64,000 nt of DNA from Mesorhizobium sp. YC-39 (GCF_025753795.1 NZ_JAOWPS010000012.1:28231-92230); one strand, 5' to 3'. Shown: positions 54,078 to 63,410, counted from the stretch's first letter. Made by a program: numbers and translations. Notes: generated from the letters alone by a model not told the origin.

Positions 54078-54182
54078 ATTTGTTTCGCTCCTTGATGCAA
54101 ACTGATGTTTTCCAATTGGGGCTATCCCAGGAGATTGCGAGGTTGCTCCATGCCTTGAGGGTCTTGGAGCAAGCGGGAAAGC

Positions 54183-54870
54183 CTAGTTCAGCGTTTCGAA
54201 GAATTGAATCATATCAAGCGGCTTCGGCGACTTTGTAGGACCAAGTGTGAATGACAGGATGGCGATTGACGTCCTCAATGCCTGCCATGATGCGCTGCTA
54301 GAGCCGGTGCTTCGATGCCACCCAGATGTGACGAAGGGCGGATCGGGCGAACTTTGAGACGAAGCCCTCGATGAGAGTGAGCCCGGAGCTGTGCTTGGGT
54401 GGAAACATGAAGCGATCAGGCGGTTGGGCGGCAAGCCGGCGATCATCCGGAACAAGGGGGCAACTCCTTGCGTATCGTGCGTCTGCCCGGGCGTCAGAAC
54501 GAAGCCAAGCGGGCGGCCTTTGGCATCGCATCGGGCATGAAGTTTTGTGGTGAAGCCGCCACGCGATCGGCCAAGCGTCTCGGTTTCTTGAGTCCCCTTT
54601 TTATGCCAACTGCACAATGATGTGCCCGGACGATGGTGCTGTCGATCATATCGGCGCTGACGTCTCGCTCGACCATCTCGGCCAGCGTTTCGAGCATGGC
54701 ATCGAAAAGCCCGGTCTCGACCCATCGTCGGCAGCGGCGAAACACGCTGTTCCATTTGCCATATTCATCCGGCAGGTGTCGCCATTGCGATCCCGTCCGC
54801 GCCATCCACATCATACCCTCGAAATAGAGCCGGTTGTCTTGGACCGGTCGGCACCTGCGTCCCCGCCCAG
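54183..54870 (-). pseudogene. IS5-family (IS427-type) transposase, frameshifted
   Basis: The N-terminal half (GSQWRHLPDEYGKWNSVFRR, RWVETGLFDAMLE, VSADMIDSTIVRAHHCAVGI) with the catalytic Asp in IDSTI and the C-terminal half (GRSRGGFTTKLHARCDAKGR, PLGFVLTPGQTHD) are in different frames with a break near 54590. The distal part is further broken. Inactive. Confidence 0.8.
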
Positions 54871-54996
54871 ACGATAGAAGCGGCCCAACCAGCGATTACT
54901 CTTCGACCGACACTCCGATCCGTTCGCCCAAGGCTACCTCCACATCGGCGCCTTGAAGCAAAACCCGGATTCGTCAGCAACCTTTGTCCACGGAAC

Positions 54997-56121
54997 CTAG
55001 TCGGATAACATCCTGTCCAATGCCGTGCGGATCTTGGTCGCCCTCGACGTCTCGATAGATGTGCTGTATTCCCGTGAGCCCCGCTGGACAGCAAAGGCTT
55101 CGAGCCGTCCGGCCAACGACTCCGTTTTGGGGTCGCGCCTGCTGGTGCTCACATCTTCGTCTCTGATACCAGGTTGGTTGCTTGCAACCTCATCGATCAC
55201 TCTGCTGGAGTGGGAGTGCTTATAAAACAGCGCCGGGAGCAACTTTTCTCCGTGAAACAGGTTTATCTCGGCATATTGCAACATGGCGTCGGGTGAGGGA
55301 AAGTAGTCGCTGGAAACATCCCCCTCGTTGGCAATCGTTCCATGCCGATGAAGATTTTCATGCCAGTTATCGAAGGTTGACGATTTTTGGTATGACGCTA
55401 GCGCAAATTGCATGCCGAACATCAGGCAATCGCTGGAAGATTTCTGCGCGCCAACCCCGATAAAGGCCCACTTCTGCTCCGTTCCCAGCTGCTGTAGCGT
55501 TTCCCGTCGCAATCTGGAGTATGGGGTGACGAAGGTATAGAGGTCGGCCGGCTCCATCACGATAACCGTCGGTCCTGCTGCGGCGCGGGTTCGAACATCA
55601 GCAGCAAAGTGGTGCATTTCGCCGTCTGCCAACCGCACGACAGCGCGCCATGCACCATCCGATGATCGGTCCGCCAATGCGCCGAGAAACTCGGCGGGCG
55701 AGCCCATATACCTAAGATTAAGGTCCGGGTAGCGCCTATTATAGTTATCCGCTAGGCAATCGATATTGTCGACATCAAGGGACAACAATTCCTCGTCGGG
55801 CTGGAGGTTGGCAGACAGATAGCGAGCCACTTGCCGACCGTATTCCACTAGACTGGACGAAATTCCCGCTTGGCTGGCACGCTCAAGTGTTTGCCCAAGC
55901 AGCTGGAGCTTCTCGTTAACGCGGGCCGGACGAATACGGCAAGATGCGGTTCCGTCATCGGCGTCGTGAGATGGTCTGGACGAGTGCTCCTGTTCAATAC
56001 TGGATCGAGGCGGACTCGATCGCACGGAATCTACGTGAGCAGCAAACTCGGCTTCCTGGGCTCGTCCATCATCCCGAGAGGTCTCGCGCCGTATGCTCAG
56101 TCGTGAAATGCAGCCGCCCAT
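54997..56121 (-). CDS. nopJ: YopJ-family acetyltransferase effector (NopJ-like)
   Basis: A 374-residue type III effector. It begins MGGCIS, a plant N-myristoylation/palmitoylation site that would anchor it to host membranes. The YopJ catalytic triad is visible: His in DGEMHHFAADVR (170-171), Glu in VIVMEPADLY (E190) and Cys in GAQKSSSDCLMFGMQFA (C232). Members acetylate host kinases or defence proteins. The first 60 residues are Ser-rich, as in type III signals. No tts box was recognised in the 190 bases upstream. It is separated from the RTX gene by a hairpin. Confidence 0.88.
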   Translation of the reverse strand: MGGCISRLSIRRETSRDDGRAQEAEFAAHVDSVRSSPPRSSIEQEHSSRPSHDADDGTASCRIRPARVNEKLQLLGQTLERASQAGISSSLVEYGRQVARYLSANLQPDEELLSLDVDNIDCLADNYNRRYPDLNLRYMGSPAEFLGALADRSSDGAWRAVVRLADGEMHHFAADVRTRAAAGPTVIVMEPADLYTFVTPYSRLRRETLQQLGTEQKWAFIGVGAQKSSSDCLMFGMQFALASYQKSSTFDNWHENLHRHGTIANEGDVSSDYFPSPDAMLQYAEINLFHGEKLLPALFYKHSHSSRVIDEVASNQPGIRDEDVSTSRRDPKTESLAGRLEAFAVQRGSREYSTSIETSRATKIRTALDRMLSD

Positions 56122-56280
56122 ATCTACTCATCTACTCTTCTGTCGAAAGGATCACCCGACCGGGCGCCACGAGTTCATCCGCAAGGACTGCCTTGAAGCC
56201 GTGATCGCACTGGCCATGGGCGACGGCGACTCCCCGCAGGCAAAAAGGATGTGCCATAGCGATCGCCGTGCCCGGCCGTG

Positions 56281-56308
56281 TTTCTCGGCCGAAAGGTTGG
56301 CCGAGAAA
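56281..56308 (-). terminator. Hairpin after the RTX gene
   Basis: A perfect 10-bp inverted repeat TTTCTCGGCC / GGCCGAGAAA with an 8-base loop lies directly after the RTX stop codon. There is no U-run, so it is a possible, not a proven, terminator. Confidence 0.5.
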
Positions 56309-56309
56309 G

Positions 56310-56804
56310 TCAGATGTATAGATCGGCGGTATGTATGATGGAGAAATATTTTTCCGGGTGATGCTGAACGTCGCTAGCACTTACATTGGTGAGCGTAATC
56401 GAATTACCCTTTCCGAGGTCAACGACCGCGGAGGCCGGGCCATCCTCCTGGACGCGATTGGCAAGATCTTGAATCGTGTGAATACCAACGTCGTTGATCC
56501 CTTCCGCGACGTACAGTTTGTCCTGCCCTACCGTGAAGTCGCCCACGGAATCCTTGCCGCCCCCGCTGTTGAAGATGAAGGTGTCGCTGCCATCATTGCC
56601 GTACAGAGCATCGTTGCCCTCATCACCGAACAGAACATCATCGCCTGCGTTACCAAAAAGCGTGTCGTCTCCCTGATTGCCTTCCAGACTATCGGCGCCC
56701 GCGGCACCGGAAATCCAGTCGTTTCCACCCAGGCCGCGGATGTAGTCCCTCTCGGGCGTCCCAATCAAATGATCGTCGGTTTCTGTGCCGCGGATTATTG
56801 CCAT
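56310..56804 (-). CDS. Small RTX calcium-binding protein, likely type I secretion substrate
   Basis: A 164-residue protein with no N-terminal signal. Residues about 5-75 consist of RTX nonapeptides (GTPERDYIRGLGGNDWI, GNQGDDTLFGNAGDDVLFG), which bind Ca2+ outside the cell. The C-terminal 80 residues (DFTVGQDKLYVAEGIND, VDLGKGNSITLTNVSA) resemble the end of serralysin/RTX proteins that hold the secretion signal. The PrsDE-type transporter about 5 kb away on the same strand is the likely exporter. ATG 56804 has AAGGAG. Confidence 0.85.
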   Translation of the reverse strand: MAIIRGTETDDHLIGTPERDYIRGLGGNDWISGAAGADSLEGNQGDDTLFGNAGDDVLFGDEGNDALYGNDGSDTFIFNSGGGKDSVGDFTVGQDKLYVAEGINDVGIHTIQDLANRVQEDGPASAVVDLGKGNSITLTNVSASDVQHHPEKYFSIIHTADLYI

Positions 56805-57211
56805 GTCTTTCTCCTTAGCTGTGTCTGCTAGGCGAGCGGTCATCGCGCGCTTGCCGCCGCAACGTACACGTCAAAGCTGTCCGTCACCTGACTTGCACCC
56901 CCGGCGCTGTCACGTCGTTTGAATTGTATGTCAAACGGCCCTTTCAGTGCGGAGCTGTCAATCCGATCTCGCACTGCCATCGCGGGGTCATGGTCCTTTC
57001 CGAGGTCGAGTGCCTCATGATAATGCTCGCGGCGGGGGCCTCAACGTTTCCACGAGATGCAGATGAACTGCTGTCAGCCGTTTGACCGAAGTCGCCGCAA
57101 CCACCGTCCCGGCGGGGACGTCACGGGTTCCGGAAGCCGCCAAGAGCGGCGACCGGATGGAGGTTGACCGAGCTCGGAAACGGGCCGCGTCATACGATTA
57201 GGCCGGTACCG
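56805..57211. other. Intergenic stretch upstream of the RTX gene
   Basis: About 400 bp with no supported gene, nod box or tts box. Confidence 0.4.
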
Positions 57212-57328
57212 CCCTAATGCATTCACTTAACCTAACCCTCGCCATGTGAGGCTCTGGCAAGCTTCAACCACCCGCCTCGATACCCCGCTCTTCTCAAACC
57301 GCAATCACCCATTTTCCGCGACAGCTCG
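57212..57328 (-). repeat. 117-bp dispersed repeat, copy B
   Basis: Inverted relative to copy A at 16897-17012; roughly 80% of bases agree by eye. It overlaps the last residues of the nodU relic. Confidence 0.6.
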
Positions 57329-57329
57329 G

Positions 57330-58500
57330 AGGGATGTTTTTCCCCCGCTTCACGGTCTTTCTCCGTCCACTCGACGACGTGGGGGCGGCCTCCTTAAGAA
57401 GATAAGAGGCATCGTTGATCGCGATCTGTCGAGGCCTGATGCCCGGGCATAGGCCAGCAAGTCGCTTGCATGCATGATTGATGAAGCCACCACCGTTGAA
57501 GTTCAGCGATGTGTTGCAAAGTCCACCGGCTCCGCTTTTCGCCTTGAACGAATTTAGCAACTGAAACAGGTGTTTTTGCTCCTGCGAAACGGTCTGGACC
57601 CGCGCTGTGCCGTCAACGTGCGTGACGGCTCTCAATCGGCTATCGAGAACCCTGTGGAAAAGAAGCATATAGGGCGAGGGGCGTGCCAAGTCGAAATGGA
57701 GCCCAACGTCCCCTTCCAGGCACACCGGCGCGATCGGGCGGAAACCCTCCCGGTTCTGGATGCGGTTTAAACGCTCATGGGTTGCCTTTGCGAGTCGAAA
57801 GGCGCCGCGAGTATTGACCGGTTGCCGAGCGCCCGTGGCCTGATTTCGCAATTCACCTGCACCCAGCCGATCACCTTGTCGCTGAGCAACGCCGAGGCTA
57901 CCTGGCCGTAGTCGAGTGGATGGACCTCGAGCCCGGTCAATTTCATCAAGTGTGAAAGGCTGGCCTGAAGAGACGGTCTATTTGATCTTCGCATTGCCGG
58001 TGAAATGCCGCATCGCGTCGACCGCGGTCCCAATCGCCGAGCCTGTATCGTTTGTACATAGCGGAATGAAAACATCGGAAAAAAGATACGTTTCGAGCCA
58101 ACGCCGATTCCACTCGCAGTTTAATCCACACCCGCCGGAAATCAGCAGCGGGAAGCCCTTTGCCAGCTTCCTGTTTTGCGAAAGTGTGGAACGGATGGAA
58201 GATGGCGTCCGAAACCCGCCTAGCGAGGTTGGTAAGCTTCTGATGGGTTACGCCAATGTTGTAGTAGGGCGAATTCCGAAAATCCTCCTTGCGCAGCGGG
58301 GGCACATCGCTTGGAAGCAGGAAATCGATCAGCTTCTGCTCGTCGCTGTCGGGCGATCCGGTCTGCCCACAGGCGCAAGCGCCATTACCTTGCCTGCGTC
58401 TTCGAAGCGCGTTGGCTCTTTGGGCAAGGTGAAATTCGGATCGACGAGCGCATAAAGCAAAGCATATTTGTCACCAGGATTCGCCATCACTTTTCCCAAA
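57330..58500 (-). pseudogene. nodU: nodU (carbamoyltransferase) pseudogene
   Basis: Blocks of NodU are spread over several frames: YALLYALVDPNFTLPKEPTR and FEDAGKVMALA near 58380-58480; SPYYNIGVTHQKL near 58250; LLISGGCGLNCEWN near 58110-58150; PLCTNDTGSAIGTAVDAMRH near 58010-58060; EIRPRALGNRSI near 57830; FRPIAPVCLEGDVGLHFDLA and RAVTHVDGTARVQTV near 57600-57740; LCNTSLNFNGGGFINHA near 57480-57510. NodU adds a carbamoyl group to Nod factors. At least four shifts and loss of the 5' end make it dead. Confidence 0.8.
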
Positions 58501-58632
58501 GGCACGACCTGCAGGACCCATCGATTTCATAGAAATCGCCGCACCATCCGACCCGGATCAGAGCGTACGTGACAGGGATTCCTGGCCGGGAACGGCGACA
58601 TGCCGCAGGCGTCCCGGACAATTTTCTGAGGC

Positions 58633-58667
58633 TCGTCAGCCTGTCAACAGCTACGTCGCCTAGCATG
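58633..58667 (+). promoter_or_regulatory. tts box
   Basis: TCGTCAGCCTGTCAACAGCT followed by ACGTCGCCTAGCA agrees with the rhizobial tts box, including the distal CCT. It is 190 bp before the effector ATG at 58857, as for known type III effector genes. TtsI is the activator. Confidence 0.8.
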
Positions 58668-58856
58668 GGAGCCTCGAAGCGAGGCGGCGATGCTGCGTAA
58701 GGGTCGCTGGCGGTAGCCTTGGTCGCGGTGAATACGATTCATCGTTGTGCTGGTTTCAGATTCCGATACCCGGATTATCGGCCGAAGGCTTCGCCGCTTA
58801 CTCAGCGCTTTGACGTGCGCCAGATTTCAGTTTGCCGTGCGGATTTGTGAGGTGTC

Positions 58857-61043
58857 ATGGAACGAACGAACAACAACTTCAACCTGTTCGATTTTGATGT
58901 GGAGGCATTCGCGCGAGCGTACTATCAACGGCCGCCGGGCCAGCAATCGGAACATGCGCGCCAGCGAACGAGCTTTGAGGAGCAGCTTGGCGAGTTGCAA
59001 CTCAGTTCCTCTGATGAGAGCTCCGGTGAGGATGGCTCGCCTGATGCACTCTCCGGAAAGCGCGGTGGAGGGGCCTGGCGTGACATGGGCGCTTCCATGC
59101 GGACGCCGCCTCGGTTTACGCCGAGTGACAGCTATTTCAGCGGCAGCCGCCACAGCGTCGACATCCGCCAAGCTCACCTTGGAGGGACGAGCCAAGTGCC
59201 GCCGCAGTCCAGTCTTCGTCCTGATCCGTTCAGCAGCGCACGTTACACCTCGTCACCTGTGGCGCAGCCCGAAGTCCAGACGAAGAAAGGCAAGAACCGC
59301 GGACTGTGGTCGCGCATCAAGTCAGGTGTGGGGAAAGCGTTCAGCGGGAGCCACCGCGACAAGGCGTTTGGCGCTCCAGTGCAGCAAGAGGTCGTTTCAA
59401 CGAGCGTTCGAGTGTATCACGCCAAGCAACCGTCCCGCATACGCGGTGTCTTTGACGCAGACGAGGCGCTCTTGGAAGAGTTTCGAAGCCGAGCCACAGG
59501 CCGGATGAGCGACGGCACCATTCGAAATGCTCAAGCCGACGTGCGCAATTTCAGCGCCTGGCTTAGCAGGAACGGGAGGGCGCCAATCGCGGGCAGGCTT
59601 GGCAACCCTCAGCTCGAACCTGGGTTGGAGCGCGATTTGGAAGCCTACGCGACGGATTGCAAGAGCGGTACCAGGCGCACCAAGGCAGCATTAAACAAAC
59701 TTCGGGATGTTCAGGCCGGAAACGTCTTGTCGACCAGCAGCCACCGCCTGGCTCCCTATTCCGCAGACGCGACTCTCATCGACATGTGGGCTGCAGCGGA
59801 AAAGGCGACAGGCAGGGTTGAGCCGGACACCGTCGACAGACAGGCTCGTCGTCTTTCCAGACTGAGTGATTGGCTGCAGGGGCATGGCAGGGGCGCCATG
59901 GCTGGCAGACTCTTCACCCATGGGCTCGCCCAAGATGTTGAGGAGTATAAGCAACAAGCGGAGGACACCAAAATCAAGCCCGATTTGCTCAGGCTCCAGC
60001 GATACCAACAGGTGCTCGATGCAAACCAAATGCTGGGGTTAACTCCCGCTCGGCAGCCCGCGTCATCGCAAGAGCTTCCCCCAATGCCAGCCTCCCCGAG
60101 CGAGGGCGCTTGGACTTTGTTGAGGGAGCACATGCAAGAACCTGCATCATGGTCGCCTGCACCACACCGCGGCCCTCAGCCTAGCTCTTCGCAAGAGCGT
60201 CCCGCAACACCATCCATAGGCACGCCAAGCGAGGGCGCTTGGAATTGGTTCAGGGGGCATATGCAAGAACCTGCATCATGGTCGCCTGCACCACACCGCG
60301 GCCCGCAGCCTAGCTCTTCGCAAGAGCGTCCCGCAACACCATCCACAGGCGCACCAAGCGAGGGAGCCTGGAATTGGTTCAGGGAGTATATGCAAGAACC
60401 AGCGACACCATCGTCTGCCGCAGGTGCGTCGTCAGACTTCTATGGCGACTTTGAGCCCCTCGTTAATCTGAGTCCACCCACACCGTATGGACTGCATGAC
60501 TATGTGCCTGGCCATACCAGACAGCCCTCGTTCGTCGGGCCACCAACGCCCCCGCAGGAGGTGCCGGATATTGGGCCTGTTGTGGGCGAGGGCTGGCGCC
60601 ACGGCTCTCAATCCGCCTCGGCTATCCTGATAGACGTCTTGGAGAACGTCAACCTCCTGCCAAACCAGTTCGGCCCAAGGCGGGTCGACATCAACGGTGA
60701 GCGGTACTCGGTCACGCTGGGGCCCGCAGGGCGCAGCGACGTTCGTCTCATCCATCATCCTCGCGCCAGGCAGGGAGATGAAGCCGCGTCATCCTCTCGG
60801 CAGATAAATGAAGCTGGGCCATCCAGTCAGGGTGTAGCGGATCTTGGGTATCTTATCCGCGGGGGATGGCAGCACCGCGAACGCTTGCTTCCGAACTACC
60901 TTGCTCGAGCACTAGAGGGTGAGCACCTCATGCCGGAACCCGGGCGCCCAACGTATTTCAACATCCGCGGCGTGCCCTACAGGGGCGAGTTCGTAGAAAC
61001 GGACGGCGGTCCACGCGTTCGTATTTATCCTGAAGTGGGCTGA
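58857..61043 (+). CDS. Type III effector, NopD-like N-terminal architecture without Ulp1 domain
   Basis: A 728-residue protein. After a polar N-terminus (type III signal) and a basic stretch (QTKKGKNRGLWSRIKSGVGK), two homologous helical units occur at about residues 210-245 and 325-360 (RNFSAWLSRNGRAPIAGRL and SRLSDWLQGHGRGAMAGRL). Then come 2.4 copies of a 43-residue Ser/Pro repeat, and two copies of a C-terminal module (GEGWRHGSQSASAILIDVLE, DINGERYSVTLGPAGRSDV; and IRGGWQHRERLL). These are features of Bradyrhizobium NopD-type SUMO-protease effectors, but no Ulp1 catalytic domain follows before the stop. A tts box precedes it. Confidence 0.75.
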   Translation: MERTNNNFNLFDFDVEAFARAYYQRPPGQQSEHARQRTSFEEQLGELQLSSSDESSGEDGSPDALSGKRGGGAWRDMGASMRTPPRFTPSDSYFSGSRHSVDIRQAHLGGTSQVPPQSSLRPDPFSSARYTSSPVAQPEVQTKKGKNRGLWSRIKSGVGKAFSGSHRDKAFGAPVQQEVVSTSVRVYHAKQPSRIRGVFDADEALLEEFRSRATGRMSDGTIRNAQADVRNFSAWLSRNGRAPIAGRLGNPQLEPGLERDLEAYATDCKSGTRRTKAALNKLRDVQAGNVLSTSSHRLAPYSADATLIDMWAAAEKATGRVEPDTVDRQARRLSRLSDWLQGHGRGAMAGRLFTHGLAQDVEEYKQQAEDTKIKPDLLRLQRYQQVLDANQMLGLTPARQPASSQELPPMPASPSEGAWTLLREHMQEPASWSPAPHRGPQPSSSQERPATPSIGTPSEGAWNWFRGHMQEPASWSPAPHRGPQPSSSQERPATPSTGAPSEGAWNWFREYMQEPATPSSAAGASSDFYGDFEPLVNLSPPTPYGLHDYVPGHTRQPSFVGPPTPPQEVPDIGPVVGEGWRHGSQSASAILIDVLENVNLLPNQFGPRRVDINGERYSVTLGPAGRSDVRLIHHPRARQGDEAASSSRQINEAGPSSQGVADLGYLIRGGWQHRERLLPNYLARALEGEHLMPEPGRPTYFNIRGVPYRGEFVETDGGPRVRIYPEVG
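60096..60410 (+). repeat. 129-bp (43-codon) tandem repeat inside the effector gene
   Basis: Copies begin at 60096, 60225 and 60354 (third partial), each encoding PSEGAW..(L/F)R, HMQEPASWSPAPHRGPQ and SSSQERPATPS. Copies 1 and 2 are nearly identical in DNA, a sign of recent duplication. Confidence 0.85.
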
Positions 61044-61610
61044 AGAACGGCGCCCTCCGTATTGGCCAACACGTTGGCTCGGTGCAGACCGAAAGAGCCG
61101 GAAACCCCAGCGCCGGCGAAGCGGACCCGCAACTTCGCGATGCTTTCGCTTGCGATTGGCGGTCTCAAGGGTGGCGCCGATCTCGTCGGCAGCGCTGCGG
61201 CCACCGTCAACGAGCACATCCCCAAGGCGCACCAGCGCTACGCCAACACGAAACCGGCGAACCTGATCCGTCAGGCAGCCGGGATTGGCGCCAACACCGC
61301 CATCCTGGTCGAGCGGATGATGCGGGCGACAAGTGACGGATCACTACCTCTTCATTGTTCTGGACTTGTACCATTTACTCGTTGCCGCTCGCCCGAGTAC
61401 GCTTGCGTCGTCCAGTTCTACAGTCGGGTTTGTCGCGTCCGCGACACGGTTTTGTTCGGCGGGCGCGCCGCCGCACTCTCAGAAGCCGTTGAATAAATGC
61501 AGATTTTATTTCTCTAACGTTGGCGCAACTCTTGCTACTCCCTTTGCGCGACGGCCTGAGTTGCCAACCGTCGTCACTGACTTATCTTCTCATTCGAAAG
61601 GGAGACAACA
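61044..61610 (+). pseudogene. IS21 istA fragment and spacer
   Basis: At about 61200-61320 the frame reads EHIPKAHQRYANTKPANLIR and QAAGIGANTAILVERMMR, a conserved part of the IS21-family transposase IstA. The remaining DNA up to the small peptide gene shows no other feature apart from an AAAGGGAG ribosome site at 61597-61604. Confidence 0.55.
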
Positions 61611-61733
61611 ATGAAAACCGTTATGTCAACCTATGGAGTAACCGAGTTAACTCCTGAAGAAGCATCCGAACTTTCCGGAGGGTGGCTTCTTTGGCTGGCT
61701 TTGGGTTTGGGGTTAATTGTGCCTCGTCTATAA
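61611..61733 (+). CDS. Double-glycine leader peptide (bacteriocin-like), 40 aa
   Basis: Starts at ATG 61611 with AAAGGGAG seven bases upstream and ends at TAA 61731-61733. The first 24 residues form a typical double-glycine leader: ELTPEEASELSGG, with Leu at -4 and Gly-Gly at -2/-1. The mature part would be the 16-residue hydrophobic WLLWLALGLGLIVPRL. Such leaders are cut and exported by C39-peptidase ABC transporters, and none is present in the window (the PrsD-type transporter lacks C39). It stands alone among IS scraps. Confidence 0.7.
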   Translation: MKTVMSTYGVTELTPEEASELSGGWLLWLALGLGLIVPRL

Positions 61734-61815
61734 TGCCTCGCTTAAAATGACCTGCGGCTGAACTTTCATCCATCAGCAATTAGAGTATTTGTTTTCGTTA
61801 CCCCGATACCATTCT

Positions 61816-61945
61816 CTAGACCGCCGGAAGGTAGAGTTTCCCGGCTTTCTCACGATGGCGGGCTGGCGGCGCCATCGGGATTAAGCAACGAGATCGGGGC
61901 CTTGTGCCCGATCGCCCCATGCGGGCGCACCTCGTTAGACAACAC
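61816..61945 (-). pseudogene. IS3-family transposase (OrfB) C-terminal scrap
   Basis: Minus strand reads NEVRPHGAIGHKAPISLLNP then DGAASPP and stop, the typical IS3 OrfB end (xYNxxRPHxxxG). Confidence 0.6.
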
Positions 61946-61959
61946 GACGACAGAACGCC

Positions 61960-62521
61960 CACGGGATCGCGGAGCACGAGCTTTTCTACCCGTGGCATCC
62001 TTGGGCCGGGAGCCTGGCCCATATTCATGAGGTGGTCGAGAAGGCTGGTAGAGAGGGTTTCCGTTGCAGCCTCTCTGGTCGGGGATCCGATCGGTGGCTG
62101 GAGATTCCAGCCTGGATGTTTGATCGGGCGGCTAGTGCCGCCTGGCAGGTTGGCGCCGCTCCCATGTCGATATTGCTGCGCTACGCGCCTTGGCGACCCT
62201 GCTGCAGGATGTAGCACCCGCTTCGGGCACCCCATCGCAAATGCGAGATTCGAGCGCAGCATTGGGCGCTCACGACGCGAATCGGGGAGATGTCCATGCC
62301 GCGCCAGCTCACCAGGTACCAGTTCGATCTGTTCTCCAATCCGCACGCTGTCGAGACGCAGCAAGACGCCGCAATGGCAGACGCTGCCCGCCGAGACGCG
62401 CCGGACGCTGATGAAGCTGATGAAGCTGATGAAGCTGATGAAGCTGATGATCCGCCTGATCCTCGACCACGCCAACGGCGACCTCGCTCGGGAACGACAG
62501 GAGGCGCGCCATGATGTCTGA
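61960..62521 (+). pseudogene. Relics of two small genes upstream of a serine recombinase
   Basis: Pieces in mixed frames: YPWHPWAGS and EVVEKAGREGFRCSLSGRGS then DRWLEIPAWMFDRA (DUF5372-like), followed by MPRQLTRYQFDLFSNPHAVE and, one frame over, PAETRRTLMKLMKLMKLMKL with LILDHANGDLARERQEARHD. In intact copies these two small proteins precede a large serine recombinase. A 9-bp microrepeat has expanded in the second gene. Confidence 0.45.
62411..62446 (+). repeat. 9-bp tandem microrepeat (ATGAAGCTG x4)
   Basis: Four perfect copies of ATGAAGCTG in tandem, encoding Leu-Met-Lys repeats in one frame and Ala-Asp-Glu in another. Confidence 0.9.
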
Positions 62522-62704
62522 GAAGATCAGGCCGCATCATCTGGAGCGCAAGGCGATCCTGTATGTTCGGCTATCCTCGGCCCATCAGGTCCTCCACAAT
62601 CGTGAGAGCAGCGCCCTGCAATATTGTCTCGCATCGAGACGGTCGACGAAGACCTCGGTCGCTCGGCGGCCGGCGGCTTCACACGTGCCGGATTCGACCG
62701 AATG
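62511..62704 (+). pseudogene. Large serine recombinase, N-terminal scrap
   Basis: ERKAILYVRLSSAHQVLHNR carries the catalytic Ser region, and ETVDEDLGRSAAGGFTRAGF continues in another frame after a shift near 62625. The rest is missing. Confidence 0.65.
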
Positions 62705-62843
62705 AGCCCACCTCCACGGCGCGGGAGCCGGACGGGCGCATTCTTCCCACCCCTCACGCTCGAGTTGCCCAGACGGATGAACCGGCCTCTGGCTCGGGCA
62801 GCGCACCGCAGGATCGGCTAGCGCTCGGCCCCTGGGCGCCCGC

Positions 62844-63038
62844 CTGCGGCCAGTGCGCATGGCCCAACAGCACAACGGTTATGATTGCGGCGTCTTCATG
62901 CTGGAGGCCACGCGGGAGCTGACTCGACGGTTGGCGCAAAAACCGCGGCTGCGGCACGGGTCCCTGCACCTCGACAATCTGGTCGCCGATCGCCAGGCAC
63001 TCCAGGAGCGGCTTAGGGCTGATCCCCGTTTGGGCTGA
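62844..63038 (+). pseudogene. Ulp1-type SUMO protease, C-terminal fragment (NopD-like)
   Basis: The frame reads MAQQHNGYDCGVFMLEATRE, with Gln (oxyanion) and the catalytic Cys of C48 peptidases in DCG, then SLHLDNLVADRQALQERL and a stop at 63038. The catalytic His/Asp part upstream is missing. A NopD-like effector without Ulp1 lies 1.8 kb upstream on the same strand, so this is probably its separated or a sister catalytic domain. Confidence 0.7.
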
Positions 63039-63289
63039 GGGGGCGATCTCATGGTGGCGCACCGTGAGGAGCCGTCGCGATATATGCACGTGCATGAACA
63101 CTTCGCCGGCCGGCTACAAGCGCCATCGCTTCCCTCATGCTTCGGCACCACGCCGGGAATTCTTCTCAGGCGGCGAGCGCTGTCGTCCTTTCTCACCACC
63201 GCAAGAATTTATCTTTCAAGCCTTTCAATGCGGTCCGGTTAGTGTGCCCCTGGATCGTGCAGGTTTTTGACCTGAACCGGTTGTGTGCG
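63039..63289. other. IS scrap zone
   Basis: A short IS6-like start (YKRHRFPH near 63115) is the only recognisable item; no gene. Confidence 0.35.
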
Positions 63290-63410
63290 TCAAGCCAGGG
63301 TAGTTGATTGGTGGTCACGGCTTTCTGTTTTCGCAAGCTCTCGCCGTTGAGTTCGATGCGATAGGCATTGTGAACAAGCTGGTCCAATACGGCGTCGGCG
63401 GAACGGCAGC
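63290..63410 (-). pseudogene. IS21 helper IstB, C-terminal scrap
   Basis: SADAVLDQLVHNAYRIELNG followed by ESLRK is the characteristic end of IstB ATPases. It is joined directly to a methyltransferase fragment on the same strand. Confidence 0.6.

Noticed and set aside
54078..54190. RpoN -24/-12 promoter for the carbonic anhydrase gene
   Set aside because: The best candidate has nine instead of ten bases between GG and GC and poor flanks. It may have been lost with the IS5 insertion.
56122..56340. Possible tts box upstream of nopJ (CTGACTTTCTCG on the minus strand)
   Set aside because: It keeps only the TTnTCG part; GTCAGC and the AAAGCT half are absent, and the sequence lies in the RTX 3' hairpin.
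62411..62446. 9-bp repeats as a CRISPR-like or regulatory array
   Set aside because: No spacers and too short a period; a simple slippage microrepeat inside a decayed gene.
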